From NCBI GenBank assembly GCA_037903355.1, contig JBAJFE010000014.1, positions 2,046,001 through 2,110,000 on the forward strand: a DNA stretch of 64,000 bases. The letters run 5' to 3'. Both the position numbers and the translations under genes were made by a program. Origin of the DNA: Trichuris trichiura. Lineage: Eukaryota; Nematoda; Enoplea; Trichinellida; Trichuridae. Shown here in pieces: positions 39,601-50,353 of the stretch. The notes beneath the pieces are model-generated. The model was not told where the DNA came from. It did not search any database and worked only from the letters and a program-made list of their open reading frames with translations. Each line of letters opens with the position of its first letter. Within the stretch, counting starts at the first letter, position 1.

Positions 39601-42600
39601 TGAAAAACCGCAAAAAAATTTTTATGTTGAATGACACACCCGTTAGAAGAGAAAAAAAGAAAAAAGAAGAATCAATTTTAATGTGTGTGCGGGCACCAAC
39701 AACAAAGAGATCAACGAGTGGCGGGAAAAAGAAGGTGAACATCCGGAAAGAAGGAAGTTTAAAGCCCGTGTGTTTAAACGGGCGGTTATGTCGTTTGTGT
39801 AATCGTTGTTTCTCATTGTTAGTGCTGCCGCCGTCGTGGAAGGTCGGTTGGGTGCTCGCCGCAAAGTCTGACTGACTAGGTGGGACCAAAGCCTGACGGG
39901 TCAAGGATCGACCTGACGGCTGAGGTTCCCGCCACGGTCGGTCGGACGGAGCGGCCTGCTAACATAATGACCGACCCGACGGCGGCGCACTTAGCGCTGA
40001 TGACGGGCCCCGGCGTGGCCCGAAAGCTCCGCAGGATAAACGTTTGGAATAAACGTTTTCATTAACGAACGGGTTGAAAAACCGCAAAAAAATTTTTATG
40101 TTGAATGACACACCCGTTAGAAGAGGAAAAAAAGAAAAAAGAAGAATCAATTTTAATGTGTGTGCGGGCACCAACAACAAAGAGATCAACGAGTGGCGGG
40201 AAAAAGAAGGTGAACATCCGGAAAGAAGGAAGTTTAAAGCCCGTGTGTTTAAACGGGCGGTTATGTCGTTTGTGTAATCGTTGTTTCTCATTGTTAGTGC
40301 TGCCGCCGTCGTGGAAGGTCGGTTGGGTGCTCGCCGCAAAGTCTGACTGACTAGGTGGGACCAAAGCCTGACGGGTCAAGGATCGACCTGACGGCTGAGG
40401 TTCCCGCCACGGTCGGTCGGACGGAGCGGCCTGCTAACATAATGACCGACCCGACGGCGGCGCACTTAGCGCTGATGACGGGCCCCGGCGTGGCCCGAAA
40501 GCTCCGCAGGATAAACGTTTGGAATAAACGTTTTCATTAACGAACGGGTTGAAAAACCGCGAAAAAATTTTTATGTTGATAATTCTGCTTAATACTATTA
40601 TTACTTATGTTTTCTTGCTTTTAAGGAAAGCATGTCTTTATGATTACTGTTGAGTATTAGAGTAAGCTTGAGGTTACCTAGCTTTTGTTGTTACCTTGAC
40701 GATGACACCTATGACTTTCTGACCCAAAACTGCGGTTATGCTGAGCGAAAACTATTACGCAGCCAGACCACAAGCTGATGGCAAAGGCCAACAAATGCGA
40801 AGATAGGAAGGAGGTCTGCGCGCGCACGTGCAATACTAAACGGTTGTTTATGAATAGACTGAACAAAAACATCACGTTTAAAGGACACAATAGTTAGGTA
40901 GTTTGTTAACTCTGCTTTAGATATTACTAATGCCAGTCAGCAGCATAGAATCACTAGTGCTTAAAACAGGAGTATACCATACATAATTATGAGAAAAACC
41001 CCGTTTTCACCCTTTCGCTTAAATCCTACCTTTTTACAACATTGAGATGCGGTTAATAAACTTGACTTGTGGTGCAGAAAATGCACGTTTATCCATCGTG
41101 AATAGAAAATTAAAACATTACGAATGATATTACCGTTGCACCATCTGCAAACTGTTCACGTCCATTTTCGTCGAGTAGCAGTTCGCCATCGAACGATGTT
41201 GTCTTTCCGTTTCGAAACAAGCTGTATTGAAGCACACACATGAAGGATCGCATTATGAATGCAAAAAATAAATGCAAATGGACTACGTTTCTCGCGCAGT
41301 GCAGACGCCTGAAAGAGAGCAAGCACAAATAACAGTACGAAGCTTTAGAAGTACGCAAGCAGATGAAATGGTTTATCTTTTATTTAGAAACATAAAAAGA
41401 ACTGGAAAATCTCTGGCATGGCCTTTGCAGGAGCTCTGCCCAGTGACTGCACTGTATCTTCGCAAATTTTGTCAGTGAAGTAAACTCGTGGTTTGAAATA
41501 CCACACGCCAATGCAAAAACTATCAGGTACAGGCGAAAATATATATATATATATATGTATAAAGTATAGCACTCTTTATTACGTGTACCCGGAATTATTT
41601 AGAATGCATAAGCGAGGGTTATTCTAAAAGCAATATTAAAGGAAAAGCGATGCCGTCTGGCAGGCATACATTGAGCTTAGAACAAGGATTTCATTTTTGG
41701 AGTAGCTCAGTTCTTACAGAGTCACATCAAATGCTTGAACTACTCGTTTACGCTGAATTCAGGAAAGGTACAGTCCCAAAGAATCTGCTATACAAAAAAA
41801 CTGTTCCTTTGTAGAGCAGTTAACGCCAAGGAGAAAGCTACTAATATGCGCCCATTAGAAAAAGTTTTGCATTTAAAATGAGAAGACTGCGACAGAAATT
41901 ATTTTACATAAAGCGTAAAACAAAAAAGGTTCACTTCGACTGAAAAGATTATGTTCATGCTTCACTCCGCTCTGCGAAGCTTAACAGCTTTAACAATAAG
42001 CAGTAAGGCGAAAAGCGGACTTTCTTTAAACATTTTTCAGCCTTTTGAAAATCATTATTTAATGCTTATAGAATTTTAGAATCGTTGCATTATTGATTGA
42101 TACTATGACAAAAACCCGTCCGGCGAAAAATAATTTTTAATTAAATTGACGGAATCACGGCGTTCAGGCAAAGAAAGAGATCGGCTATTAGAATGCTTTC
42201 ACCTATGAAAGCATTCCGTTCCTTTTCAAAGCACAAGAGTGAGTATCGAGTAATCAACAGACTCATACTTTTAAATCTATTTTCCATACAATAAACTCAC
42301 ATTCTCACTTTCCAAAAAATTTCTATGTTTGATGCAAACTACACATGAAACTTGAAACTACTCTGCGCCTGTTTTATTTATTTTTTCCATGTCGTTTCTG
42401 CATTTAAACAATTTTTTAATCAATTTCTCTGAGGAATGTTTTGTCTATGCTAAGTATCTGTTTCCAACATCGCTCGGTCATTTCTTTAGTCAATGCTGAG
42501 CAGTTGAAACTAAATGGGCAAAGAGAGACCAAAGAAGAACTAGCACAGGTTTCAGTCTTTAAAAAAAGTGAAACCAACAGTAGACTTGGCAAAATTCCTC

Positions 42601-44176
42601 AAACACGTGAAACGGATAGTACAGGACAGGTGACGGCAGTAGCCACAGATAATGTCATGTTATCATGCTCACTTCTTCAACATTACTTTGAAGGAACTTT
42701 TGTTGACTCAGCTGACCATCTTACGTACATTTGACTTACATTTGGTTCTTACGTACATTTGACAATATTGATTTATATGCAAGAACGCCTGAGCAATTCT
42801 GAGTTGCGAAGATCAAGAAATAGTTCCACGCTAATTGGTTACGGACGCCCTAACAGCTTATAAGGTCTTTTCATTTAATCATTGTTCCAGTTTCGAAGGA
42901 AACTGAAAACCCGGGTGTCTGATAACCTGGACGTACGCTCAGCCTCGAATCGAAACACGAGATCGCTGGCGACTAGTTATCACGTGACTCGTTTTTATCT
43001 ATACGACATACTCAGACGTTAGCAAAGAAGAATGATATAGGCAAACATCACACCACACCACTGAAAAAGCAAATATCTAACATAAATCAATCGCACCCTT
43101 ACTTTAGAACAAACTTCATGACCCATGTCGTTATTACAACACAACGGAAGCGTCACTCACTTGAAGCGCAAAAAAATGACTGCCGCTACGAGCAAGGAGA
43201 TAAGTGAGATGCAATAACCAACGACGCCGCTAAACTGCGCAATTCGAAGTACCTGTGGATAAAATAATGCTTTAGATGTGTATAACTGTCAATGAGCTTT
43301 GCTTACACTTGTAAGATAGGAAGCTGACGCACTTTGTGTAGTTGAAGGATCTCTAGGCTTAATACACGGTCCGTACACTCCTAGAAACTCGTCAACGTTG
43401 GTAGGATGAAAATTCCAGGTCGAATCGTTTCTACAGACAATCGACACTATGGCAACTGAAGAATGAACACTTTAAAACAGAAAAATGGTACAATTTTCAT
43501 ACCACTGTTCGAGAAACCGTCAATATATACCGGGCAGGTCTGCAACGCCGATGAGCCGGCTTCAACTGGCCTCCAGCAAGTAGTTCTATCAAAGTAGTAC
43601 GGGCAGTAATTTCCTTAACATACAAATTCAATTTCTAAGAATTTGTACGTTTGATGGGAAACCTGGATAGCTGTCCACGATGTTCATATAATCACAAAGA
43701 GCAGATATGTCATTAAGTATTTGGGTCGTTTCTTCCTTGCTTGCCGGCTTTATTTTTTCCAATGCATGCAGAGCATCTTTCAGCTTCTCCTTCTGTTTAA
43801 TGATAAGCTCCACATTTTCGATTCCCATGGTTGAATTTAATCGTTTGAAGTTGGGAACTTCCTTCGCAGACTGTTCAGCAAGATACTGAAAATTTGTAAA
43901 TTCAGATGGATGATAACAAATTTTGAAATTCGGAGATCACGTTGGAAAGGTCGGGGTGCCAGCTTGAAGGCTGCCGATGTTCACCTTCTGCTGGCATCCC
44001 TTCAAAGAAATGGACTATTTTAGAAAAAGGCATTATCACCTTAGTGAATGGCAGTATGTTAGGCTAGCTAAGATGTACTGGCAGCCGATGAGAAATTTTA
44101 AATTCTTAGAATTTATAAAACCACATACCATTGCAATAAACGCAAGTGCGATTACACATTCAACTGAAAGCGTCAT
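33683..44176 (-). CDS. Family B (secretin-type) peptide GPCR, complete, 12 exons
   Basis: Seven-transmembrane peptide-hormone receptor, 639 aa. Minus-strand exons 5' to 3': 44129-44176 (signal sequence MTLSVECVIALAFIAM), 43663-43885, 43503-43613, 43307-43455, 43252-43161, 41134-41308, 37535-37746, 37412-37481, 36758-36843, 34805-34955, 34123-34561, 33683-33846. They total 1920 bp with all phases matching. The hormone-receptor ectodomain has six Cys (LCDYM, YCPYYFDRTTCWRPVEAG, LQTCP, VCRNDSTWNF, YGPC). TM1 is GVVGYCISLISLLVAAVIF, TM2 RLHCARNVVHLHLFFAFIM, TM3 HWGCKLIISTWNYSLVASYF with MEGLYLHN, TM4 LGWGAPLLIILPWVL, loop-2 Cys in LCWIQYQN, TM5 GPIMVIIIVNFCLCINI, TM6 KLAKSTCLVIIVLGGYYFIM, TM7/tail LLVAIIYCFCNHEVRAEIKR. 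The tail is Ser/Glu-rich. The ligand is unknown; PDF, calcitonin/DH31 or CRF-like receptors are candidates. The last exon could instead be replaced by read-through to a stop at 34028. Confidence 0.93.
34956..36757 (-). other. GPCR intron 9 (1802 bp)
   Basis: Separates the third intracellular loop exon from the TM6 exon. Nothing else recognised. Confidence 0.8.
36844..37411 (-). other. GPCR intron 8 (568 bp)
   Basis: Splits TM5. A 70-codon plus-strand frame inside it (37019-37231) has no recognised domain. Confidence 0.8.
39396..39434 (-). ncRNA. Hammerhead ribozyme motif, minus strand (host-sense)
   Basis: Reads, on the minus strand, GCG then CTGATGA, a C, helix II GGGCC/GGCCC, GAAAGCTC, then CGC. 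All core positions of a type I hammerhead are present, with a 2-bp helix III without a loop (A-U, G-C) and 3-bp helix I. The orientation matches transcription of the GPCR gene. Confidence 0.7.
39519..39557 (+). ncRNA. Hammerhead ribozyme motif, plus strand copy 1
   Basis: Intact core: CTGATGA at 39522-39528, helix II GGGCC/GGCCC, GAAAGCTC ending at 39554 (predicted cleavage after C17 there). Helix I is GCG/CGC. Confidence 0.75.
39555..40029 (+). repeat. 475-bp tandem unit 1
   Basis: Defined from one predicted hammerhead cleavage site to the next. Nearly identical to 40030-40504, with a compensating one-base loss and gain in homopolymer runs. Confidence 0.88.
39994..40032 (+). ncRNA. Hammerhead ribozyme motif, plus strand copy 2
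   Basis: Identical to copy 1 over the motif. Predicted cleavage after 40029, exactly 475 nt from the first site. Confidence 0.75.
40030..40504 (+). repeat. 475-bp tandem unit 2
   Basis: Second full unit, same length as unit 1. The array continues 74 bp into a third copy before the right direct repeat. Confidence 0.88.
40469..40507 (+). ncRNA. Hammerhead ribozyme motif, plus strand copy 3
   Basis: Identical to copies 1 and 2. Predicted cleavage after 40504, again 475 nt downstream. Confidence 0.75.
41309..43160 (-). other. GPCR intron 5 (1852 bp)
   Basis: Between the TM1 and TM2 exons. Contains a short (AT)n run at about 41540-41556 and a perfect hairpin at 42191-42216 (11-bp stem, 4-base loop). 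Nothing else recognised. Confidence 0.8.
42191..42216. repeat. Perfect short hairpin in GPCR intron
   Basis: GAATGCTTTCA, loop CCTA, then TGAAAGCATTC. No known RNA family is implied. Confidence 0.6.
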
Positions 44177-47100
44177 TTCATTGTGAAAGCAAAGTGGAAG
44201 TAGCTCGTGAAATAAACTGAACAACAGCAGACCACAGTGCATCAAGCAAGCGGTCCCTTTTGAAGCAAATGACCTTACAAAGTAATGGTTCCTTCATTGA
44301 CACCATTACGACGCACATTTGTTGACTCTTTAGGCTGTCCTATCCATTATAAAATGCGTAGTATTTGTCAGCGTTCCAACCAGCAAGAGTTGTCAGAAAT
44401 GGTCACGGGATTTTGCGCGGAACAATCTAGCAAATTAGCGACAGTACAAAAATGCAATTCGATGTCAACTTTCCAGTCCCATGAGAATTCACAAAAACAA
44501 ATATATGAACGCTCCTGGACGAAAACTTTGTTAACCTTGTTTGCCTTCTTGCATGGCAGATGGAGAGACATCGAATTACTTCTACGTCAATGGAATGAAG
44601 ACTAAGCGAGGGCTCATTAAAAGTCGCAAGATAGATCAAAATTCACGAGCTGACAAATTCCTGTCACCTTATTTGCGCCAAGTTAAAAATATCGAAGATC
44701 TGTCCGTCACGTTTCCCTAAAACTAACAACCTTACTTCAAAGCGAATAGGGAGTAGCAAAACCAATCAAATAGTTACTGCCAACTAACATTGGAAAAAAT
44801 AAACTTACCAAGAACGCAGAAGCAGCTTTTCTGCTGGACACCCTAATGAAAATTAAACATTCTCACTATTACGTAGAACTTAATGCCTACGAAAGAAAAT
44901 CAGAGCAGGCATGCTTGTTGGTTATCTAATGCAACAATGCGAAACATCAAACTACGGTTATTCTAAAAGGGTGAAGAAAAACTATCATCAAAACGAATTG
45001 CCGTGTTTTATCCGCCGCTCGAATGAATGCGGATTAATTATGGCTAACATGGAAGAACATAAGACGCGACTGAGGTGTATAAAAATGACTCACTGACAAC
45101 GCGGCTCTAAGTAAGACAGGAAAGAACACAGCTAAGAAATTCAGGTTTATAACGCGCAACGAGAAGACAGAGGGAAGAAATCAATGCGTGCTTTATAGGC
45201 TAACATACATACAGCAGAACGTAATCTTTATAAAAAACCGGTTGAGGCTACCGGCAAAGCGAAGAAAGATATGAGGTTAATAACGTTATCTTTGCCGTTA
45301 ATAGCTATATTAGCCACGTGTTATCTTTCTTTTGTTTTGCTAGTTACTACTGAATCAAAAAGTTTAACAGCTACCTCATGGAGGGATTAAGTGACATTCT
45401 CCTTTTCCATTCATACAAGCCATGAGCCATGAACTGCTATGATCAACTACCCACTCTAAAGATATGAAAAACTTGTGGCTGCAGTGTACAAAAATTGAAA
45501 GAGTTTCACAAAGAATTTCAACTAGTGATGCGATGAAACAGAGATACCAATCAGCATGCTATCATATGGTCATGATCAATGGTAAAACTTTCAATAAAAA
45601 GGTTTCGTAGATACAAAGTTGCCGCTGCGTTAATTGAGTTGCACTAATTGATGAATTTGGTTAAATAGGTTTGCAGGCAAAGTCTACGGGAAAAATTTAG
45701 ACAGACTATAATTCTTTGGTTGCTTTTATTTTAGCTCAAATGCACTTTTTCCTTGCTTTATGGGAATACTGGATTAAGACTTTAACTTTGAGCTGTTGTG
45801 CTTGAAGCTAAACAATTTCATGACGACCTGATACATTTCATTTTTGTATAAACTGGCTCGCTTTGTTTGGTGATAAATTGTGCATGTGCCGAAAAGTCAA
45901 ACAGATCATCACAGAGTACAGGTTCAGTTAGCGGTGCAGACAATGAGTGTATAATAAAAGCCGACTGCACAAAGCTTTTGAAACTCTTCTGCTGTGTCGC
46001 AACGATTAAAAAGTTCGTACGCGCAGGATTTTACCCCTGAACAAATAAAACCTACATACATGCACACACATAAATATACGCTTAACGTATTCATGATCGC
46101 TGAGCAAGGCTGAAATTAAACAATCGTAAAATGATTTAAGTGTCTTCAGAAGTTTTCAGGCAAATAATGGCGAAGAAAATGCTGACTGAATTCAGGCAGA
46201 GCTAACAAAAAGCGAAGCAAAAATATCGTCCAGTAGGCAGTAAACTGTCCGCCAAACATTATTTTTGCCACGCATCTATCTCATAATTTGCGGAACGTAG
46301 TTACGGTCACTTTTGAAGGCAACTTTTCTAAGGTGGACACTGATTAATTGCTTCTACTGTTCCTGCTGAAAGTGAGTGTTCAGGTGAGATTCACAGAGGC
46401 GTGAGATGTAAAAGCCCGGAAGTAAATAAAACTAAGAATAGGAAACATAACTTCTTGTATTATGTAATGCTGGACCAAACTCCGTGATCAAAGATGTATC
46501 CGTTTGGTAAGTAACAGGATGTCCGCCGCTTTAGTGGACATCGCGAATTTGACTACCAAATGAGTGGTGTAGACAAGCATTACAATGCGCCCTTACTTAA
46601 CGTAAAGTCACTATTACGTATGTTAAACGTAGCTACGTAGTTCAGAAAAGGTCGCACCTTACTGTTCGGACAGTCAGAAAAGTACAGATACGTACAAAAA
46701 GCGCGGACTTCCTTCAGGCCAAAGATAAAATGCATACTAACTCTGATGACAGAAAGTCCAAAGAAACCACGTTTCAAAAATGCTTAATACGGAAGGAAGA
46801 CCGCTACTTCTAGCCGTCCTTTATTATGGAGAGCAAATGACGCAAAGTTGCATCATTGCACTGCTCTTAGCCAAACACTAATGGTTGCCTGTTCTACGTA
46901 GGCAAGCAATCACAAATCGCCTACTACCGATCATGACGCAGGCTGCGAATAAACTAGTGTCAAACTACTAGCATATAATTGAATCACATTACCAGTATGC
47001 AGCCACAGACGTGGCAACGTAATTCCATTCATTGAAAAGATGCATGAGTAGACAGCTCACGTTTTTTCCTTGATTCTGCCTGCCTTCGTCCACTGCTTTG

Positions 47101-48857
47101 CAATGAAAACCCTCAGAAGTAGCGCGTTTGTGCGACGATTTGGTCACTCAACATGCACGACTTCAGTATGACAGCGAGTGCGATAGAAGTTCTGTTCAGT
47201 AATTTTAAAAAGGATTAGCGAGCAATAGGCATGGTACAATTGGTCAAGAGGACAACAGGTCAACACACAAATTGTTCAAAGTCAAAACCCCTAGTAAAGT
47301 CGAAGCAGCCGGTGAACTTAAAACTGAAGCATTTGTAGATAACTGTATGATCAACAATGGGTTATGTAACTCAAAACGTCTTCCCCAATGAAGTTACGTA
47401 AAAGTGTAAGCAGACATTACCCTCAAAATGCCCCTTCCGAAGGGCGACACAACTGCGTGTTGGACGAATTGTCTTTTGGACTTACTGCCGTGAAATCATC
47501 CCAAATATTGTATTTTGTGAGTATTGTTCATTTACTTCGATGCTGTTTTGTGGAGGTGAAGGGAAATGGCACGTTCTTTTCAGCACACTACAAAAAATAA
47601 TTCTCGGAGTGACGTGGATCAATCTTTACGGTTGAATGAACACTAATCAAGACTTCAACGGCGTGTGCTCAGTACATTCATTTATAGAAGTTAGGTTTAG
47701 CTTTGGCCTATCATCGTTAAAATTTTCAAATGCATTTATGAAAGCCATTGTTGACGCTCGCTCCATAATGATCACTTTTAGAGCTAGTGATGGAGATTGC
47801 CCGACAGGGATATTCTTTTACTCACGCAGGTCGCAAATACCATTTAATTTCGAACGACAATTAATTTAGCTCCATTTCTCCCAGGCGTTCAACGTGTTAA
47901 CCCATCTGGTAAAACAAATTTTCTAACTTTATCTTTTTCGTGGGATGTTGATTGCTTCAGCGACACCGTAGAAAAAGTGGATACTGAGATTCCTGCAAGC
48001 ATCCTAGCGTTTACGCCAGTTTGTTTCCATCATATGCGAATGCATACAAAGAAAGCTGAAAGGTGGTAATATTGACAGGTAGAACGCGGTTTACACTCAA
48101 ATGAGAACAAGACTTTCTAATTCGGTATGGGTATTTTTAAGCCTAAATTAAATTGGAGCGACGTGCTTTGCAATCCTAGTTGATAAAATTCTGAGAACAG
48201 GCCCAGTTTTGACTGTTTCTGTTCGCAGAAACTCTTTATGGCACTGGCACGGAAAGGAGACCATAGCTTCCGTAATGTCAGCTTAAATGCCTAGGTTTTA
48301 TTGGCCCACATTCTATTCATACCTCAAAATTTATTCATAATCGTAAAAAACATCTGAAACGCTATCATGCTGATTCTACTATGGTTGCCCTGTCATATCC
48401 GAGTCGGTTGGTCCTTTGGCGCTTCCTTTGCAGCCTTGGGTGGAACAGTAGTAACCAGTAACAGCAGCAGGATCCTTTGGACTAATCTTGTTGAAACGCA
48501 GCTGCAATATACGCTATCGCAGCTGTTATGCAAGTGAAACAACGAGAAAATTAACGTTCGTCTTGATCGTCGTCCTCTCTTCATCACAATAAGCAGTCAT
48601 CTAAGCATAAGCGGAGAATGGAACCCTACTTGGCCAACAGCAGCCCACTCCTAAGGCACCAATTACAATGCACAGAAATGGCGAAGAGAAAGTAGTTTTG
48701 TGGTATGGACGTCCTGTTGGTCAAACAGGATTCCATTCTTAGCTTAAGGTAAGTGGCGCACACCCAACGTGACGAACAAAGCACTATGAGCAATAGGAAC
48801 TTAAGTTGTTCTCGTTGTTTTACATGCATTCTAGGGGCGGCAGTGCATATTCTAGGC
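44177..48857. other. Intergenic region upstream of the GPCR gene
   Basis: No supported gene. A possible minus-strand terminal exon at about 48381-48509 (acceptor ATTGCAG, then LRFNKISPKDPAAVTGYYC to a stop) looks coding but has no partner exon. Other open frames here show no motif. Confidence 0.45.
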
Positions 48858-49280
48858 CAGTGATTCTCACGGTGGGGCAAGTGCCCCACCAGGGGGCCCT
48901 TTTGAGCTGTAGGGAGCACATGCCCCACCTGGGTGATCGTGTTGAAGTGTACAGGAAAGTACGATTTAAGAGTCAGATATTGTGCCTCCTGCCCAAGGGA
49001 AAGCTGCAAGCTGTTGTGCCCCGCAATTCTGATTAGCTGGAAGGGAGGACCGGGAGAGGGCAGCCGGCTCGGAGGTGAGAAAGTAAGTGTTCGACACACT
49101 ATCCGGGAAACGCTTTTCCCACAGAACTTTATGCAACACCTACATTATGACGTCCCGGCTACCCTCCATCTTCCCATTCAGCCAATCAGCGCTTGAAATC
49201 GACTAATTAGAATTGGGGGGCCCAAACGCTCAGAAACGTTCACAGGGGGCCCTGGCAACCCTGACCTTGAAAAACACTGT
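48858..49280. mobile_element. hAT-type non-autonomous transposon (MITE), about 420 bp
   Basis: Starts CAGTGATTCTCACGGTGGGG and ends CCTTGAAAAACACTG(T), giving imperfect terminal inverted repeats of the hAT type (CAGTG...CACTG). Flanks carry TCTAGGC (48851-48857 and 49283-49289), with one more mismatched base making an 8-bp target duplication typical of hAT. The GC-rich interior (runs of GGGGGCCC) encodes no transposase. Confidence 0.75.
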
Positions 49281-49289
49281 AATCTAGGC

Positions 49290-49951
49290 TAACAAAACGT
49301 CGAATATGAAAACAGAAGGTTGTTCTTATTTATCCAAAGGGTACAATGACTGCCAAAAGGCCAACCGACTCAACGACTACAGAGCATAGCAAGCTCCGAA
49401 TGCTTCAAGGATTTTGTTTACCTGTAAATAAAAATAAACGGTTTGTATTGCATGAGTAATAAATAAACAGATGAAATACTAACCTTGAAAATACGCTGCT
49501 ATCCATTAGTTTCCTAGAACTACAGAATACTGATGGAGGATATCAATATTGTGAAATCCCGAAAATAACTGTTAACACCAACGGTGAGCACCAACTAAAG
49601 GCTGTGTTCTATACGTTTTCTCTGAACGGGTTTCCCCTGTATCAGTATCATATGCAGCCAATGTTTGCTAACTTTTTGTACATAGGGGATTAAGTGTAAA
49701 ACTACTAGTCAAAATTTGTAAGAGTAAAAAGACGAAGAACGAACGACTCCTCCTTGCTGAGTCGTCTACGACCGCGTTGTTAACTTTTTTCTTCGACCAA
49801 AATAGGCGCCGGGAAGTTAAAAACCACAGATACTGTACTATCTAATCAGTTTCCAGTTTAAAGTACCAGTCGCGGAATTTTAAAATAGACAAAATACTTA
49901 GAGAGCATAAAAGCAAATGGGTGTAATTACCATTGCAGTTGTATTTGAACA
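49290..49951. other. Intergenic, between hAT element and RS-rich ORF
   Basis: Nothing recognised. This is the likely upstream region of the 49952 open frame. Confidence 0.5.
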
Positions 49952-50353
49952 ATGAGTATAACGCAGAGTGAGACGGACGATGAAGATGAAAATAGCTCGC
50001 CTCTAAGCGATGAAGGTGGAAGCAGACGTACGCGGTATTCTTCACGGCATAGGAGTCGGAGACGCAGAAAATATTCGGGAGATCAGAGGAGACTCCATCG
50101 AAGTCACTCTCGCAAAAGACGTTCAAAGGGCAGAAGTCGTCAATATCGAACGCGCAGGCGCAATCCCAGTCGCCGTCGCACATCCAGCCGTAGATCACTG
50201 CCACGAACACGGAAACTTAAGCGCGAACAATCACGATTACGGAAAGGAAAAATGAAAAGCAGAAAGAGAAAACAAAAGCGTGGAAGAAATCGAAGTACGT
50301 CAAGCCGGGAAAGTTCGAATAGTGTAAAAATCAAAATCAACCGTGGCTACTAA
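49952..50353 (+). CDS. Arginine/serine-rich basic protein, single-exon ORF
   Basis: 133 codons, ATG to TAA. An acidic N-terminus (SETDDEDENSSPLSDEGG) is followed by a long Arg/Ser/Lys-rich tract with RS and SR dipeptides, and the end is SSNSVKIKINRGY. Composition matches the RS domains of splicing-related nuclear proteins, but no RNA-recognition motif is present, so a specific family cannot be named. It may be an intact small gene or the last exon of a longer RS protein; no upstream exon was found. ATTAAA at 50418-50423 could serve as a poly(A) signal. Confidence 0.55.
   Translation: MSITQSETDDEDENSSPLSDEGGSRRTRYSSRHRSRRRRKYSGDQRRLHRSHSRKRRSKGRSRQYRTRRRNPSRRRTSSRRSLPRTRKLKREQSRLRKGKMKSRKRKQKRGRNRSTSSRESSNSVKIKINRGY

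Larger units (their letters stand above)
39281..40578. mobile_element. Hammerhead-bearing tandem/inverted element (retrozyme or Penelope-like), intact TSD
   Basis: Bounded by the 13-bp direct repeat ATAATTCTGCTTA at 39268-39280 and 40579-40591. An inverted, truncated copy (39281 to about 39450) is followed by plus-strand copies. There are two full 475-bp units (39555-40029, 40030-40504) that differ by only a few bases, then a 74-bp partial third copy. GC-rich ends contrast with the AT-rich intron. Each unit has long open frames on both strands, but no reverse transcriptase or other domain is seen, so it is non-autonomous. The head-to-tail plus inverted layout and hammerhead motifs resemble Penelope-like elements and animal retrozymes (established knowledge); the assignment is inference. 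Confidence 0.85.
37747..41133 (-). other. GPCR intron 6 (3387 bp), host of the hammerhead array
   Basis: Separates the TM2 exon from the TM3 exon. It contains the 1.3-kb element at 39281-40578. Outside that element nothing was recognised. Confidence 0.85.

Noticed and set aside
39438..40379. Overlapping frames of 100-147 codons in the 475-bp array
   Set aside because: Repeated identically with the unit on both strands, no domain, and the unit length breaks the frame; not annotated as genes.
48626..49099. 157-codon minus-strand frame
   Set aside because: Mostly lies inside the hAT-type element and has no transposase motif.
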